Shown: positions 8,228 to 17,478, numbered from the stretch's first letter. The stretch is 64,000 bases of DNA from Thalassobium sp. R2A62 (GCF_000161835.1 NZ_GG697169.2:2794575-2858574); one strand, 5' to 3'. The notes: a model not told the origin generated them from the letters alone. Program-made: numbers and translations.

Positions 8228-9007
8228 ATGAACCCTGTCGAACTCACATCACATGAGGACTCTGTAAGGATGTTCAACGCAAAGGGGACATCCCCTGTGG
8301 TGGTGGTGTGCGAGCATGCAAGCGCCTTTATTCCAGCCAAGTTTAGCAACCTCGGCCTAGCTGGTGATGCGTTGCAGAGTCATGCGGCTTGGGACCCCGG
8401 CGCGCTTGCCTTGGCCAAAGGGCTGGCGGTGCGTTTGGATGCAAAGCTCGTCACATCTGGCGTGTCTCGCCTTGTCTATGATTGCAATCGCCCACCTTCA
8501 GCCGCTGATGCGATGCCGTACCAGAGCGAAGCCATCACTGTTCCAGGAAACCAGCATCTGACAGCGGAGCAACGGCAAGAGCGCGTCGAGAAGTATTATG
8601 AACCGTTTCGCGCAGCCCTTGCAGACACGATTGCCGGTACGGCGATGCCTGTCATCGTAACAATCCACAGTTTCACACCAATTTATCACGGCAAGATGAG
8701 AGCGGTGGAGATCGGGATCTTGCACGACAGCGATACACGCCTCGCGGATGTGATGTTGGATAACGCACACGACCATACGGATCGGTTGGTTCAGCGCAAT
8801 GAACCCTACGGACCGACACATGGCGTCACGCACACCCTAAAAGAGCACGCGCTGGTGAACGGGCATTGGAATGTCATGTTGGAAGTGCGCAACGATCTTA
8901 TTCGAGAGACAGATCAGCAAGAGCAGATGGCAGAGAGCATTGCGAATTGGCTGGCAGATGCGCTCGCCCGCTTGCAGGACGACGGGGTGGCGCAATGTCA
9001 GGCATAA
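8228..9007 (+). CDS. N-formylglutamate amidohydrolase-family enzyme
   Basis: A 259-residue member of the HutG-type N-formylglutamate amidohydrolase family. The start region has VVVVCEHASAFIPAKFSNLG, then LVYDCNRPPSAADAMP and VIVTIHSFTPIYHGKMR, a typical layout for this zinc-type hydrolase. Classic members release glutamate from N-formylglutamate in histidine breakdown, but no hut genes are here. The gene opens an operon with a TRAP importer and a glutamine-synthetase-like ligase, so an N-acyl- or gamma-glutamyl substrate is possible. AAGGAG lies 8 bases before the ATG. It overlaps the next gene by 13 bases. Confidence 0.8.
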   Translation: MNPVELTSHEDSVRMFNAKGTSPVVVVCEHASAFIPAKFSNLGLAGDALQSHAAWDPGALALAKGLAVRLDAKLVTSGVSRLVYDCNRPPSAADAMPYQSEAITVPGNQHLTAEQRQERVEKYYEPFRAALADTIAGTAMPVIVTIHSFTPIYHGKMRAVEIGILHDSDTRLADVMLDNAHDHTDRLVQRNEPYGPTHGVTHTLKEHALVNGHWNVMLEVRNDLIRETDQQEQMAESIANWLADALARLQDDGVAQCQA

Positions 9008-9564
9008 TGCAGCGCTATATCCGTTCAATCGATGTGATCAATTATCGTCTGGGCCGGATTGTGATGTACGGCATTTTTGTCTTGATGGGCATCTTGCTTT
9101 GGTCGTCCATCAGTAAGACGTTCTTTCTGCCGTCACTTTGGACGTTGGAAATGGCGCAATTTGTGATGGTCGCATATTATATCCTAGGTGGGCCCTATTC
9201 GATCCAGCTTGGCTCGAACGTGCGTATGGATTTGCTTTATGGCGCGTGGTCGGTTCGCAAAAAGGCATGGTTTGATTTGATCACCGTGCTGTTCTTGATC
9301 TTCTACCTCTGCGTTTTGATTTACGGGGCCGTCAGCTCGACCGCCTATTCACTGGGTTATTGGGGCTCTGAAGCGTTTTCATTCTTTGGTGGGCTGGTCA
9401 CCGGCGCGGAAGAGGTCGGGCGAATGGAACGTTCGTCAACGGCTTGGCGTCCTTACATGTGGCCGATCAAATCAATCATGATCTTGGGAATGACCCTGAT
9501 GCTGCTGCAATGCGTTTCAGAACTGTTCAAAGATGTTCTGCGGATCAAAGGCGAAAAAATCTGA
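8995..9564 (+). CDS. TRAP transporter small permease (DctQ type)
   Basis: A 189-residue small membrane subunit of a TRAP importer. Four hydrophobic helices are visible: IVMYGIFVLMGILLWSSI, MAQFVMVAYYILGGPYSI, ITVLFLIFYLCVLIYGAV and IKSIMILGMTLMLLQCV. RMDLLYGAWSVRKKAWFD between helices 2 and 3 is the usual DctQ motif region. The start at 8995 (MSGIMQ) lies inside the end of the amidohydrolase gene, and the stop overlaps the DctM start (ATGTCA at 9564), so all three are coupled. Confidence 0.85.
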   Translation: MSGIMQRYIRSIDVINYRLGRIVMYGIFVLMGILLWSSISKTFFLPSLWTLEMAQFVMVAYYILGGPYSIQLGSNVRMDLLYGAWSVRKKAWFDLITVLFLIFYLCVLIYGAVSSTAYSLGYWGSEAFSFFGGLVTGAEEVGRMERSSTAWRPYMWPIKSIMILGMTLMLLQCVSELFKDVLRIKGEKI

Positions 9565-10886
9565 TGTCATACGAATTAATCGCCACTTTGATGTTCTCCT
9601 CGATGATGCTGATGCTGCTGACCGGGCAACGTGTTTTTGGGGCAATCGGATTTATTGCTGTTGTCGCAGCCTTGTTGTTGTGGGGCGACAAAGGTGGCTT
9701 TGACATTGGGTTTTCAGCGGCGATGAAGCTGATGAAATGGTATCCGCTTTTGACGCTGCCGATGTTTATTTTCATGGGCTATGTGTTGTCGGAAAGCAAA
9801 ATTGCCGACGATCTTTACAAGATGTTCCACGTTTGGATGGGCGGCCTAAGGGGCGGACTGGCCATTGGTACTATCGGCTTGATGGTCCTGATTTCGGCGA
9901 TGAACGGGCTAAGCGTTGCAGGGATGGCAATTGGTTCAACCATAGCGCTGCCGGAGCTATTGAAGCGCGGCTACGACAAACGAATGGTCACGGGGGTGAT
10001 CCAAGCGGGGTCCAGTTTGGGCATCCTTGTTCCGCCCTCTGTTGTCTTGGTTCTCTATGCGATGATTGCGCGTCAACCGGTGGGCCAGCTGTGGTTGGCT
10101 GGCGTTATTCCGGGCCTGATGATGGCGAGCCTGTTTGTAATTTACATCGTTGTCCGCTGCCGGATCAATCCGGTGTTGGGACCGGTTTTGGATGAAAGCG
10201 AGCGTGATATCCCGCGCGCTGAAAAGTTGCGTTTGCTGCGTGCGGGCCTGCTGCCAGTTACTATTTTCGCAGTCATGATGGTGCCGTTTGTGAACGGATG
10301 GACCTCGTTGGTGGAAAGCTCTGCGATCGGTGCGATGGCTGCTTTTGTGGCCGCAGTTCTTAAGGGCCGTATGACCCGAGAAGTGTTCGAGAGTTCCGTA
10401 CGCAACACGCTAGGCATTACCTGCATGTTCATGTGGATTATTCTTGCGGCACTTGCATTTGGCGCGGTGTTTGATGGTTTGGGCGCGGTTAAGGCAATTG
10501 AGGCTGTGTTCACTGAACGCTTGAACCTGTCCCCTTGGATGATCCTGATCTTAATGCAGCTCAGCTTTATTCTGATGGGCACGTTTCTGGATGATACGGC
10601 TATGCTGGTTATCGTTGCGCCGCTTTATGTGCCGCTGGTCGGAGAACTTGGCTTTGATCTGATCTGGTATGGCATCCTTTATACGATCACCACACAGATC
10701 GCCTATATGACGCCGCCCTTTGGCTATAACCTGTTCCTGATGCGGGCGATGGCGCCGCCCGAAATTTCACTGCGCGACATTTATTCATCCATCACGCCTT
10801 TCGTTCTAATTATGGTTCTGGCCTTGATCCTGGTCATGGTCTTCCCCGGCATCGCCACCTGGCTTCCAGATTACGTTTACAACTAA
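9564..10886 (+). CDS. TRAP transporter large permease (DctM type)
   Basis: A 440-residue large membrane subunit that carries substrate across the inner membrane with sodium coupling. There are about 12 hydrophobic segments, with family motifs LLTLPMFIFMGYVLSESKIA near the N-terminus, SAMNGLSVAGMAIGSTIALP and GVIQAGSSLGILVPPSVVLV in the first half, and MGTFLDDTAMLVIVAPLYVP in the second. The ATG at 9564 shares bases with the DctQ stop. Substrate specificity comes from the DctP protein encoded next. Confidence 0.9.
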   Translation: MSYELIATLMFSSMMLMLLTGQRVFGAIGFIAVVAALLLWGDKGGFDIGFSAAMKLMKWYPLLTLPMFIFMGYVLSESKIADDLYKMFHVWMGGLRGGLAIGTIGLMVLISAMNGLSVAGMAIGSTIALPELLKRGYDKRMVTGVIQAGSSLGILVPPSVVLVLYAMIARQPVGQLWLAGVIPGLMMASLFVIYIVVRCRINPVLGPVLDESERDIPRAEKLRLLRAGLLPVTIFAVMMVPFVNGWTSLVESSAIGAMAAFVAAVLKGRMTREVFESSVRNTLGITCMFMWIILAALAFGAVFDGLGAVKAIEAVFTERLNLSPWMILILMQLSFILMGTFLDDTAMLVIVAPLYVPLVGELGFDLIWYGILYTITTQIAYMTPPFGYNLFLMRAMAPPEISLRDIYSSITPFVLIMVLALILVMVFPGIATWLPDYVYN

Positions 10887-10938
10887 CCCTAAAAGAGCCG
10901 CACCGAAGTGGCCGAAACATCAACTAAGGAGAGACGAC

Positions 10939-11973
10939 ATGACTTCTAGACGTAAGTTTATCCAAGGTGCTGCAATTGCGGCCCCGGCCGCGGCACTGGC
11001 AGCTCCTGCAGTTGCCCAGAATACAATCCGTTGGCGCATGCAGACCTATGCGGGTGCCTCACTGGCCGCAGAAGTAATCGTTCCGGCGATCGAAATGTTC
11101 AACAAGATCGCGGGCGACCGCATGCAAATCGAATTGTTCTTTGCGGATCAACTGGTCCCAACGGGCGAGTTGTTTCAGGCGATGCAGCGCGGCACAATTG
11201 ATGCGGTGCAATCGGATGACGACTCGATGGCATCCCCTACAGAAGTGACGGTATTTGGCGGGTATTTCCCGTTTGGTTCGCGCTACTCGCTCGATGTACC
11301 TGTGCTGTTCAACCAATATGGTTTGAACGAAATTTGGGATGAAGAATATTCCAAAGTAGGCGTTAAGCATATCTCAGCCGGTGCTTGGGATCCGTGCCAC
11401 TTTGCGACTAAAGATCCGATCCGGTCGCTTGAAGACCTGAAGGGCAAGCGCATCTTTACCTTCCCAACTGCGGGTCGTTTCTTGTCCCAGTTTGGTGTGG
11501 TTCCTGTGAACCTGCCTTGGGAAGACATCGAAGTTGCGGTTCAAACTGGCGAGCTTGATGGCATCGCATGGTCTGGCATTACCGAGGACTACACCGTGGG
11601 TTGGGCCGATGTGACCAACTACTTCCTGACCAACAACATTTCGGGTGCTTGGGCGGGGTCGTTCTTTGCCAACATGGACCGTTGGAATGAGCTGCCAGAA
11701 GATCTGCAAACGCTGTTCCGCGTCTGCTGTGATCAGTCGCACTATTATCGTCAGTGGTGGTACTGGGGCGGCGAAGCCAACCTGCGCGTCAATGGACCAA
11801 AAATGGAGCTGACCTCTATTCCGGATGAGGAATGGGCAACAGTTGAATCCGCTGCCCTAGAGTTCTGGGAAGAGATCGCATCGGAGTCTGAGGTTAAGCG
11901 CCGCGTCGTTGAAATCTTCAAGAAATATAATGCGGATATGGTCAAGGCTGGACGTCCTTACCGCTACGGTTAA
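10939..11973 (+). CDS. TRAP transporter substrate-binding protein (DctP type)
   Basis: A 344-residue periplasmic receptor. It begins MTSRRKFIQGAAIAAPAAAL with a twin-arginine motif (SRRKFIQG) and an AxA-like cleavage site near APAVAQ, so Tat export is likely. The mature part has IRWRMQTYAGASLAAE, IELFFADQLVPTGELFQAMQ and LKGKRIFTFPTAGRFLSQFG, typical of the DctP/TAXI-like mannitol/chloroaromatic binding subgroup. An AAGGAGA site precedes the ATG. The hairpin after its stop may raise its transcript level relative to the enzymes downstream. Confidence 0.87.
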   Translation: MTSRRKFIQGAAIAAPAAALAAPAVAQNTIRWRMQTYAGASLAAEVIVPAIEMFNKIAGDRMQIELFFADQLVPTGELFQAMQRGTIDAVQSDDDSMASPTEVTVFGGYFPFGSRYSLDVPVLFNQYGLNEIWDEEYSKVGVKHISAGAWDPCHFATKDPIRSLEDLKGKRIFTFPTAGRFLSQFGVVPVNLPWEDIEVAVQTGELDGIAWSGITEDYTVGWADVTNYFLTNNISGAWAGSFFANMDRWNELPEDLQTLFRVCCDQSHYYRQWWYWGGEANLRVNGPKMELTSIPDEEWATVESAALEFWEEIASESEVKRRVVEIFKKYNADMVKAGRPYRYG

Positions 11974-11980
11974 CTTACAT

Positions 11981-12007
11981 TTGGGGGCTGCATTACGTGG
12001 CCCCCAA
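11981..12007 (+). terminator. Hairpin after dctP gene, attenuator or mRNA stabiliser
   Basis: TTGGGGGC (11981-11988) and GCCCCCAA (12000-12007) pair perfectly around 11 bases. There is no T-run, so partial termination or 3'-end protection of the receptor message is more likely than full termination. Confidence 0.5.
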
Positions 12008-12030
12008 TCCTACACACGAATGGACATGCT

Positions 12031-13392
12031 ATGCCCGGCACTTTGAGCTTTGATGATCTGAAAACCAGCGTCGACGACGGTATCATTGATACCGTCCTTG
12101 TTTGCATTGTCGACATGCAGGGCCGCCTGATGGGCAAGCGTTTTCACGCGCCAGCCTTTGTCGACAGCGGGCATAAAGAAACCCATTGCTGCACCTATTT
12201 GCTGGCCACTGATTTAGAGATGGCAACGCCAGATGGCTATGCCTCGACCAGTTGGGAGCAGGGCTATGGTGACTACACCATGACGCCAGACCTGACGACA
12301 TTGCGGCTTGTGCCATGGCTTGAGGGCACTGCGATGGTGCTGTGCGATGTAGCTGACCATCACGGTCACCTGATTACGCATTCCCCGCGCGCAATGCTGA
12401 AAAAGCAGATCGCACGCCTGACCGAGATGGGCTTTAGCGCCACGATGGCGACGGAACTGGAATTCTTCTTGTTCGAGAAAAGCTTTGACGAGATTGCCAA
12501 AGGTGGGTTTCGCGACCTGACCCCGATCAGTGCGTACAACGAAGATTATCACATCCTGCAAACCACCAAAGAAGAGGCGGTGATGCGCCCCTTGCGCAAC
12601 CACCTCTACGCCATGGGCATCCCTGTTGAGGGAACTAAAGGCGAGGCAGAGGCAGGGCAGGAAGAACTGAACATCAAATACGCAGAGGCCTTGGCCTGTG
12701 CCGATCACCATTCAATTTCCAAACACGCGGTCAAAGAAATCGCTTGGCAACAAGGCCACGCAGCGACGTTTCTCCCTAAATGGAGCCATGAGCGTGTCGG
12801 CTCCTCGAGCCATGTGCATCAATCGCTTTGGAAAGATGGCAAGCCTGCGTTCTTTGACCCCAAGCGTCCTAATGGCAAATCCGAATTGATGGATCACTAC
12901 ATGGCGGGTCTGATCAAATACGCCGCTGATTACACCTATTTCATGGCGCCCTACGTCAACAGCTACAAACGTTTTGCCAAGGGCTCGTTCGCGCCGACAC
13001 GGATCATCTGGTCAGTCGATAACCGGACCGCAGCATACCGTCTGTGCGGTGAGGGTAGCAGCGGCATCCGAGTCGAATGCCGCATACCGGGATCAGATAT
13101 GAATCCCTATCTCGCAGAGGCCGCAATGCTGGCGGCAGGCATCAAGGGAATAGAAGAAAAGCTGCCACTGCAGCCCGCTTTTGCTGGTGATGCTTACGAG
13201 GATACATCTTCAGCGCATATCCCTAGAAACCTGCGGGATGCAAAAGAGGCATTGCACGGGTCTGACATGCTGCGCGCAGCGATGGGGGGCGATGTGATTG
13301 ATCACTACACCCGTGCCGCCGAATGGGAACTCGAAGAATTTGACCGTGTTGTCACCGATTGGGAAATCGCACGCGGTTTTGAAAGGGCTTAA
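12031..13392 (+). CDS. Glutamine synthetase-like (gamma-glutamyl-amine) ligase
   Basis: A 453-residue enzyme of the glutamine synthetase superfamily. The N-terminal beta-grasp has VCIVDMQGRLMGKR. The catalytic domain shows FSATMATELEFFLFEK (metal Glu), GEAEAGQEELNIKYAEALACAD, SSSHVHQSLWKDGKPAF, the ATP/glutamate loop YKRFAKGSFAPTRIIWSVDN, and RVECRIPGSDMNPYLAEAAM. The divergent spacing and its place among catabolic dehydrogenases fit PuuA/IpuC-type enzymes that join glutamate to an amine rather than ammonia. The exact amine is unknown. It sits 57 bases after the receptor gene and 5 bases before the aldehyde dehydrogenase. Confidence 0.8.
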   Translation: MPGTLSFDDLKTSVDDGIIDTVLVCIVDMQGRLMGKRFHAPAFVDSGHKETHCCTYLLATDLEMATPDGYASTSWEQGYGDYTMTPDLTTLRLVPWLEGTAMVLCDVADHHGHLITHSPRAMLKKQIARLTEMGFSATMATELEFFLFEKSFDEIAKGGFRDLTPISAYNEDYHILQTTKEEAVMRPLRNHLYAMGIPVEGTKGEAEAGQEELNIKYAEALACADHHSISKHAVKEIAWQQGHAATFLPKWSHERVGSSSHVHQSLWKDGKPAFFDPKRPNGKSELMDHYMAGLIKYAADYTYFMAPYVNSYKRFAKGSFAPTRIIWSVDNRTAAYRLCGEGSSGIRVECRIPGSDMNPYLAEAAMLAAGIKGIEEKLPLQPAFAGDAYEDTSSAHIPRNLRDAKEALHGSDMLRAAMGGDVIDHYTRAAEWELEEFDRVVTDWEIARGFERA

Positions 13393-13397
13393 TCACT

Positions 13398-14771
13398 ATG
13401 ACTGTCACCTGTATTTCACCCATCGACGGGTCTGTTTACGCGGTCCGCGAAACCTTGGCGCGCGAAGCTGCTGACGCCGCTGTTGCGCGCGCAAAGACTG
13501 CGCAGACAGATTGGGCTGCGCGTCCATTGTCCGAGCGGATTGCACTGGTCCAAGCGGGCGTTGCCGCTGTTGGTGCAATGAACGATGACATCGTGACCGA
13601 AATCGCATGGCAAATGGGCCGACCTGTTAGATACGGCGGAGAATTCGGCGGCTTTAATGAGCGCGCGAGCTATATGGCCGACATCGCCGAAGAGGCATTG
13701 GCCCCAATCGTGGTTGAAGACAGCGACGCGTTTCGCCGTGTCATCAAACGCGTGCCACATGGTGTCGTGCTGGTCGTGGCCCCGTGGAATTACCCCTATA
13801 TGACCGCAATCAATACTGTCGCCCCAGCCCTAATCGCGGGCAACGCAGTGATGTTGAAACATGCGTCGCAGACACCTTTGGTAGGCGAGCGGATGGCCGC
13901 AGCGTTCCATTCTGCCGGCATCCCAGAGGACGTGTTCCAAAATGTCTTTCTGGATCATGCGACCACATCGGCGCTGATCGCAGAGCGCGCCTTTGGTTTT
14001 GTGAACTTCACAGGATCAGTAGGCGGCGGCAAAGCGATGGAGGCGGCCGCATCAGGTACGTTCACAGGCATCGGACTGGAGCTGGGCGGAAAAGATCCGG
14101 GCTATGTCATGGAAGACGCAAATCTGGATGCAGCGGTTGATACGCTAATTGATGGTGCGATGTTTAATTCGGGACAGTGTTGTTGTGGGATCGAACGGAT
14201 TTACGTCCATGAGAGCCTCTTTGACGCCTTCGTAGAAAAAGCTGTGGCAATCGTAAGTGACTACACGCTTGGCAACCCGTTGGACCCTGAAACGACCCTT
14301 GGCCCCATGGCGCATGTGCGGTTTGCCGATGAAGTACGCGCGCAAACCGCCAAGGCGATCGCAGATGGAGCAACTGCGCAGATTGACCCTTCGGGTTTTC
14401 CGCAGGACAACGGTGCGTATCTGATGCCGCAAATCCTGACAAACGTGACCCATGACATGCGGGTCATGCGCGAAGAAAGTTTCGGGCCTGTGGTTGGGAT
14501 CATGCCTGTCAAAAACGACGCCGAAGCGGTTGCATTGATGAATGACAGCGATTTTGGCCTTACCGCATCGCTGTGGACACAAGACACGGCGCGCGCAGAA
14601 GCCATTGCCGACCAGATCGAAACTGGCACCGTGTTCATGAACCGCGCCGACTATCTTGATCCGGCCCTGTGTTGGACCGGCTGCAAAGACACCGGACGCG
14701 GCGGCGGTCTGTCGGTCATCGGTTATCACAACCTTACACGCCCCAAATCCTACCACCTGAAGAAAGCCTGA
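13398..14771 (+). CDS. NAD(P)-dependent aldehyde dehydrogenase
   Basis: A 457-residue ALDH. Motifs in order: VVAPWNYPYMTAINTVAPAL (cofactor), FTGSVGGGKAMEAA, LELGGKDPGYVMEDANLDAA (catalytic Glu), FNSGQCCCGIERIYV (catalytic Cys within three consecutive Cys), and REESFGPVVGIMPVKNDAEA. It probably oxidises an aldehyde formed by the alcohol dehydrogenase that follows. In context this may be a gamma-glutamylated amino-aldehyde (inference). Tightly spaced to both neighbours. Confidence 0.85.
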   Translation: MTVTCISPIDGSVYAVRETLAREAADAAVARAKTAQTDWAARPLSERIALVQAGVAAVGAMNDDIVTEIAWQMGRPVRYGGEFGGFNERASYMADIAEEALAPIVVEDSDAFRRVIKRVPHGVVLVVAPWNYPYMTAINTVAPALIAGNAVMLKHASQTPLVGERMAAAFHSAGIPEDVFQNVFLDHATTSALIAERAFGFVNFTGSVGGGKAMEAAASGTFTGIGLELGGKDPGYVMEDANLDAAVDTLIDGAMFNSGQCCCGIERIYVHESLFDAFVEKAVAIVSDYTLGNPLDPETTLGPMAHVRFADEVRAQTAKAIADGATAQIDPSGFPQDNGAYLMPQILTNVTHDMRVMREESFGPVVGIMPVKNDAEAVALMNDSDFGLTASLWTQDTARAEAIADQIETGTVFMNRADYLDPALCWTGCKDTGRGGGLSVIGYHNLTRPKSYHLKKA

Positions 14772-14775
14772 AACC

Positions 14776-15921
14776 ATGTCCATAACAGCCAACTGGTCCT
14801 ATCCGACCTCGATCCGTTTCGGCGCTGGTCGCATTTCTGAAATCGCAGATGCTTGCGCCGCTGCTGGCATCACGAAGCCATTGTTGATCACGGACCGCGG
14901 TCTTGCCAGTATGGACATAACGACCAAGACGCTGGACCTACTTGAGGCGGCGGGCCTTGGCCGTGCGATGTTTTCCGACGTCGATCCAAACCCCAACGAG
15001 AAGAACGCAGAAGCAGGCGTGAATGCCTATAATGCTGGCGGCCACGACGGTGTTGTCGCCTTTGGCGGCGGCTCTGGTCTTGATCTTGGCAAATTGGTTG
15101 CGTTTTTGGCGGGCCAAACCCGCCCCCTTTGGGACTTTGAGGATGTCGGTGATTGGTGGACCCGTGCAGATGCGGATGCCATTGCACCGATTGTTGCAGT
15201 GCCAACAACAGCTGGGACCGGGTCTGAAGTGGGTCGTGCCTCGGTCATTACAAATTCTGAAACCGAGCAGAAAAAGATCATTTTCCATCCCAAGTTCCTA
15301 CCCGCTGTGGTGATTTGTGATCCTGAATTGACGGTTGGAATGCCTGGCTTCATCACGGCTGGCACGGGCCTTGATGCTTTTGCGCATTGCGTCGAGGCGT
15401 TCTGTTCACCTCACTATCACCCGATGTCGCAGGGCATGTCGCTTGAGGGTATGCGGTTGGTCAAAGAATACTTGCCGCGCGCATTTGCGGACGGCACGGA
15501 TATCGAAGCGCGCGCGCATATGATGTCTGCGGCCATCATGGGCGCGACCGGGTTTCAAAAGGGGCTTGGGGCGATCCACGCGCTGTCCCATCCGATTGGC
15601 GCAATTTATCACACACATCACGGCACAACGAACGCAGTCTGCATGCCTGCCGTTTTGCAATTCAACAAGCCCGCCATCAAACATCTGATCGCGGATGCGG
15701 CTAACTACCTAGGTATTGCGGGTGGGTTTGACGGGTTTTGCGCCTATGTTGATGACCTGAACGCATCGCTTGGTATCCATAAGACCCTAACGGAGCTTGG
15801 CATCGCAGACCCTGACATTGGCCGCATCGTTGCGGGCGCGCTTAATGATCCAAGCACAGGCGGCAATCCAATTGAGATGACGAAAGAGAACACCACCGAG
15901 CTTTTGCTTGCGATCGTCTAA
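14776..15921 (+). CDS. Iron-containing (group III) alcohol dehydrogenase
   Basis: A 381-residue Fe-ADH. The N-terminus has TSIRFGAGRISEIADACAAA, the nucleotide-binding part GVVAFGGGSGLDLGKLVAFLA and PTTAGTGSEVGRASVITN. Metal-binding residues lie in GTGLDAFAHCVEAFCSPHYH and GLGAIHALSHPIGAIYHTHHG (Asp and three His). It probably interconverts a primary alcohol and aldehyde, paired with the ALDH just upstream. Last gene of the operon. The convergent hydrolase begins 24 bases downstream. Confidence 0.87.
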   Translation: MSITANWSYPTSIRFGAGRISEIADACAAAGITKPLLITDRGLASMDITTKTLDLLEAAGLGRAMFSDVDPNPNEKNAEAGVNAYNAGGHDGVVAFGGGSGLDLGKLVAFLAGQTRPLWDFEDVGDWWTRADADAIAPIVAVPTTAGTGSEVGRASVITNSETEQKKIIFHPKFLPAVVICDPELTVGMPGFITAGTGLDAFAHCVEAFCSPHYHPMSQGMSLEGMRLVKEYLPRAFADGTDIEARAHMMSAAIMGATGFQKGLGAIHALSHPIGAIYHTHHGTTNAVCMPAVLQFNKPAIKHLIADAANYLGIAGGFDGFCAYVDDLNASLGIHKTLTELGIADPDIGRIVAGALNDPSTGGNPIEMTKENTTELLLAIV

Positions 15922-15945
15922 GGTCCGGCCCTTGGGGCGTTGCGC

Positions 15946-17478
15946 TCAGCGGCGTCGTTTGGACAGCTTTGGCCCATCGGCGGTGATTTCGTACATCGAA
16001 AGCGTGTGATCTGCGTTGCGCATCCGATGGCGGAGCATCTGCCGCGTGAGCCGCATCATGTCTTGGGCATACTCAGGCTTGTCGGCCACGTTTACGGTGT
16101 CACCGTCGCCCTGTCGGTCAAACAGAAGGGGCGGCAGGTCGGCGGCGAATTCTACAAGATTGAAACGCTCATCGCGCAGGATGCAAAAACATGATGTGCT
16201 TGCCGTCGTGCCAAGCGCCTGCTGTCTCGCCGTCGGCGCACCGCTGTTGCCGAAATCCAGTTCTGAAAAACTATAGCTGCGCCAATCGTCTGGCGTTGCC
16301 CCGTTCAGGATCGGCAGCAGGGATCGGCCATCCATGGAATTCGGAATATCCACCCCGATCCAGTCAAGAATCGTCGGGGTCACGTCAATGGATTCCGTAA
16401 AATCGCCGATACGCGTGCCCGCGTTTGTCAGCCCCGGCATGCGGATCATCAGGGGCGTTTGGAAAGCCGCGTCATAGACGCTCAGTTTACCCCAGCCGAA
16501 ATTGTCCCCCAACAGCTCACCGTGATCTGCGGTGATGACGACCAAGGTGGTGTCGTATTGATCCGTGTCTTTCAGAAACTGAATAACCCGCCCGATGTGA
16601 TGATCCACCTCTGTTGCGAGGCCAAGATAGACAGACCGCAGCGCTTGAATATTCTCATCCGTCGGGGCGACGTAATCAAAGCCCAGAACCGTGCCCGCGA
16701 TCGCAAGCGATGGATCGACGGCATCCAAGAACGGATGCTTGACCATTTCATCTGCCAGACTTTCATCACGTGTGGGCAATGGTAACTTTGCTGGGTCATA
16801 CATGTCGTTGTAGGGCGCGGGGGCGACCAGTGGTGGGTGCGGTCTGATGTAGGTCAGGTGGGCGAACCAGTCTTGGTCTGCATAGCCGCGCATGTTGTCG
16901 AGAAAGCTATCGGTCAGGAATGCGGTGTCGCTATCTTGCGCTGCATATAGGGCCGGATCATTGAGCTTTGGCGCGCCGCCATTTGCTGCGACCGGTTTGT
17001 AGACATCCCAATAGCTCTCAAACTCATAGCCCTTCTTCTTAAGGTGTGATCGCCAAGGAAACGATGTTTCCAGACGCATCTCTGTCACCTCATGAAAGCC
17101 GGGCATCGGGTATTCATAGGATTTCACTGCGGGGTCGTTTTTGTCAAAAACACGGGGGTCTTGGCTCGTGTCCGTGTAGCCAAACAACATCGGCACGTAG
17201 CCTGCCTTGCGCATCTCGGTTGCGATGCTGGGTGTATCATGGCGAAGGGGCGTGCCATTTCGAACGGATCTGTGGTTCATCCCGTATTGGGCGGTCAACA
17301 TGGACGCCCGCGACGGGCCACAGGGGTTCGCCACGGAAAAATTGCGCTCGAATGCGACGCCTTCGGCCATGAAGGCCCGCATGTTGGGCATATCCACATG
17401 CTCAGCGAGGCCGCCAATCAGACAGTCCGCGCGAAGCTGGTCAATCGTGATGAACAAAATATTGCGTTGCTGGGCCAT
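15946..17478 (-). CDS. Phosphonate monoester hydrolase-like enzyme (sulfatase superfamily)
   Basis: A 510-residue cytoplasmic-type member of the sulfatase/alkaline phosphatase superfamily. Metal-site Asp13 lies in NILFITIDQLRADC. The formylglycine motif is CGPSR with Cys53 (VANPCGPSRASMLTAQ), followed by YGMNHRSVRNGTPL, which resembles characterised phosphonate/phosphodiester hydrolases more than arylsulfatases. VVITADHGELLGDN carries the distal metal ligands. No signal peptide is seen. The start at 17478 (MAQQRN) has AGAAGG upstream, unlike the in-frame extension to 17535. It faces the ABC importer, so it may hydrolyse an imported phosphonate or sulfate ester. Activity is inferred. Confidence 0.75.
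   Translation of the reverse strand: MAQQRNILFITIDQLRADCLIGGLAEHVDMPNMRAFMAEGVAFERNFSVANPCGPSRASMLTAQYGMNHRSVRNGTPLRHDTPSIATEMRKAGYVPMLFGYTDTSQDPRVFDKNDPAVKSYEYPMPGFHEVTEMRLETSFPWRSHLKKKGYEFESYWDVYKPVAANGGAPKLNDPALYAAQDSDTAFLTDSFLDNMRGYADQDWFAHLTYIRPHPPLVAPAPYNDMYDPAKLPLPTRDESLADEMVKHPFLDAVDPSLAIAGTVLGFDYVAPTDENIQALRSVYLGLATEVDHHIGRVIQFLKDTDQYDTTLVVITADHGELLGDNFGWGKLSVYDAAFQTPLMIRMPGLTNAGTRIGDFTESIDVTPTILDWIGVDIPNSMDGRSLLPILNGATPDDWRSYSFSELDFGNSGAPTARQQALGTTASTSCFCILRDERFNLVEFAADLPPLLFDRQGDGDTVNVADKPEYAQDMMRLTRQMLRHRMRNADHTLSMYEITADGPKLSKRRR

Noticed and set aside
8228-9007. Histidine utilisation (hut) operon
   Set aside because: The HutG-like enzyme stands without hutH, hutU, hutI or hutF, and its neighbours are TRAP and glutamine synthetase-like genes.
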